Shown: positions 4,784 through 5,236 of the stretch, piece by piece
How positions within the stretch are numbered: the stretch's first letter is position 1
Layout of the letters: every line of letters starts with the position of its first letter
From: Nitrospirota bacterium
GTDB taxonomy: Bacteria > Nitrospirota > JACRHJ01
Length of the DNA stretch: 5,236 bases
Assembly (NCBI GenBank): GCA_021815285.1
Contig: JAKAHE010000146.1
Coordinates: 1 to 5,236, forward strand
Reading direction: 5' to 3'
Made by a program: the position numbers and the translations under genes
Notes under the pieces: model-generated
What the model saw: the letters and a program-made list of their open reading frames with translations, nothing else
Database searches by the model: none
What the model was told of the DNA's origin: nothing

Positions 4784-5236
4784 GAATTTCAGCGAACTTA
4801 TGGCCGCGGCGAAGCAGGCCAGGGAATGCCAGCCGCCGTACAGGGTTGCGGTATGCGCGGCGGAGGACGCAAGCGCGATTGCCGCGATGGAGACCGCCGC
4901 GAGTCTGGGGCTTGCGCGGCCCATTCTTATTGGCGAGAGGGAGCGGATAGCGGCCATCATGCTGGAGATAGGCGCCGACCCTGCCCTGTTCGGGATTGCG
5001 GATGTAAGCGGTGAGGACGAGAAGGCGGAGAAGGCCGTCAGTATGATCCGGCAGGGGGAGGCGGACATACTGATGAAGGGTATGGTTCCGACGTCCACTT
5101 TCCTGCACCCGATATTCCGCAAGGAGAACGGCCTGTCGAGGGGGTTTTTCATAAGCCACTGCGGGGTGCTTCAAGTCCCCGGCTTCGACCGGCTTATCGT
5201 CCAGACGGACGGCGGGATAAACATCGCCCCGGATAT
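4770..5236 (+). CDS. ptb: Phosphate butyryltransferase, N-terminal part
   Basis: The first 155 codons are present; the gene is cut by the window end (family members are about 300 aa). It transfers an acyl group between CoA and phosphate, making the substrate of butyrate kinase. Typical phosphate acetyl/butyryltransferase features: an N-terminal VAVCAAEDASAIAAM segment (about 26-40), ARPILIGERERIAAI (about 47-61), the conserved EADILMKGMVPTSTFLHPIF block (about 99-118), and SHCGVLQVPGFDRLIVQTDGGINIAPD near the cut end. A second start two codons later (ATG 4776) is equally possible; neither has a close strong Shine-Dalgarno, and translation probably follows from buk, whose stop codon it overlaps by 14 nt. 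The order buk then ptb is the reverse of the classic clostridial ptb-buk operon. The butyryl rather than acetyl assignment rests on the neighbour and resemblance. Confidence 0.88.
   Translation, partial: MGMIRNFSELMAAAKQARECQPPYRVAVCAAEDASAIAAMETAASLGLARPILIGERERIAAIMLEIGADPALFGIADVSGEDEKAEKAVSMIRQGEADILMKGMVPTSTFLHPIFRKENGLSRGFFISHCGVLQVPGFDRLIVQTDGGINIAPD

Noticed and set aside
1..5236. CRISPR array, tRNA, rRNA, insertion sequence or integration site
   Set aside because: No regularly spaced direct repeats, cloverleaf-like segments, transposase or integrase motifs, or terminal repeats were seen by reading either strand.

Overview
The window (about 5.2 kb, GC-rich) looks like a chromosomal piece of a Gram-negative bacterium. 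The evidence is an exported monoheme cytochrome fused to an outer-membrane beta-barrel, consensus sigma70-type promoters and a Rho-independent terminator. A cytochrome-porin next to butyrate kinase and phosphotransbutyrylase would suit an anaerobic or respiratory lineage such as Desulfobacterota or Nitrospirota. That placement is inference; no rRNA or marker gene is present to confirm it.

Layout. Positions 1-2116 are read on the minus strand. From the divergent intergenic region leftward come rmuC (2116-890), a 49-62 aa single-span membrane protein overlapping its stop codon (890-702), an intergenic gap holding a strong promoter and a degenerate dispersed palindrome, a 24-codon membrane-peptide ORF with an excellent ribosome binding site (564-490), a DUF192 protein (450-79), and the first 35 codons of an exported protein whose start lies inside the DUF192 gene (106-1, cut by the window edge). 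Positions 2276-5236 are read on the plus strand: the cytochrome-porin fusion with its own terminator, then a butyrate kinase / phosphate butyryltransferase pair, the second gene cut by the window end.

How the parts work together. The 2117-2275 gap carries back-to-back promoters for rmuC and the cytochrome-porin. Their -35 elements lie 23 bp apart around a shared A/T tract, and the cytochrome-porin promoter has a 7-2-7 inverted repeat between its -35 and -10, as expected of a repressor operator. buk and ptb overlap by a few bases and together would interconvert acyl-CoA, acyl-phosphate and free acid with ATP formation. DUF192 and the exported protein after it appear translationally coupled.

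Points most worth attention: (1) the Cyc2-like cytochrome-porin with a promoter-embedded operator; (2) the promoters of rmuC and buk both place a TANCAT -10 exactly 6 nt before the ATG, with no good ribosome binding site, which predicts leaderless mRNAs; (3) the 24-codon membrane peptide, in frame with DUF192 and ending at TGA exactly where a lipobox cysteine would fall.
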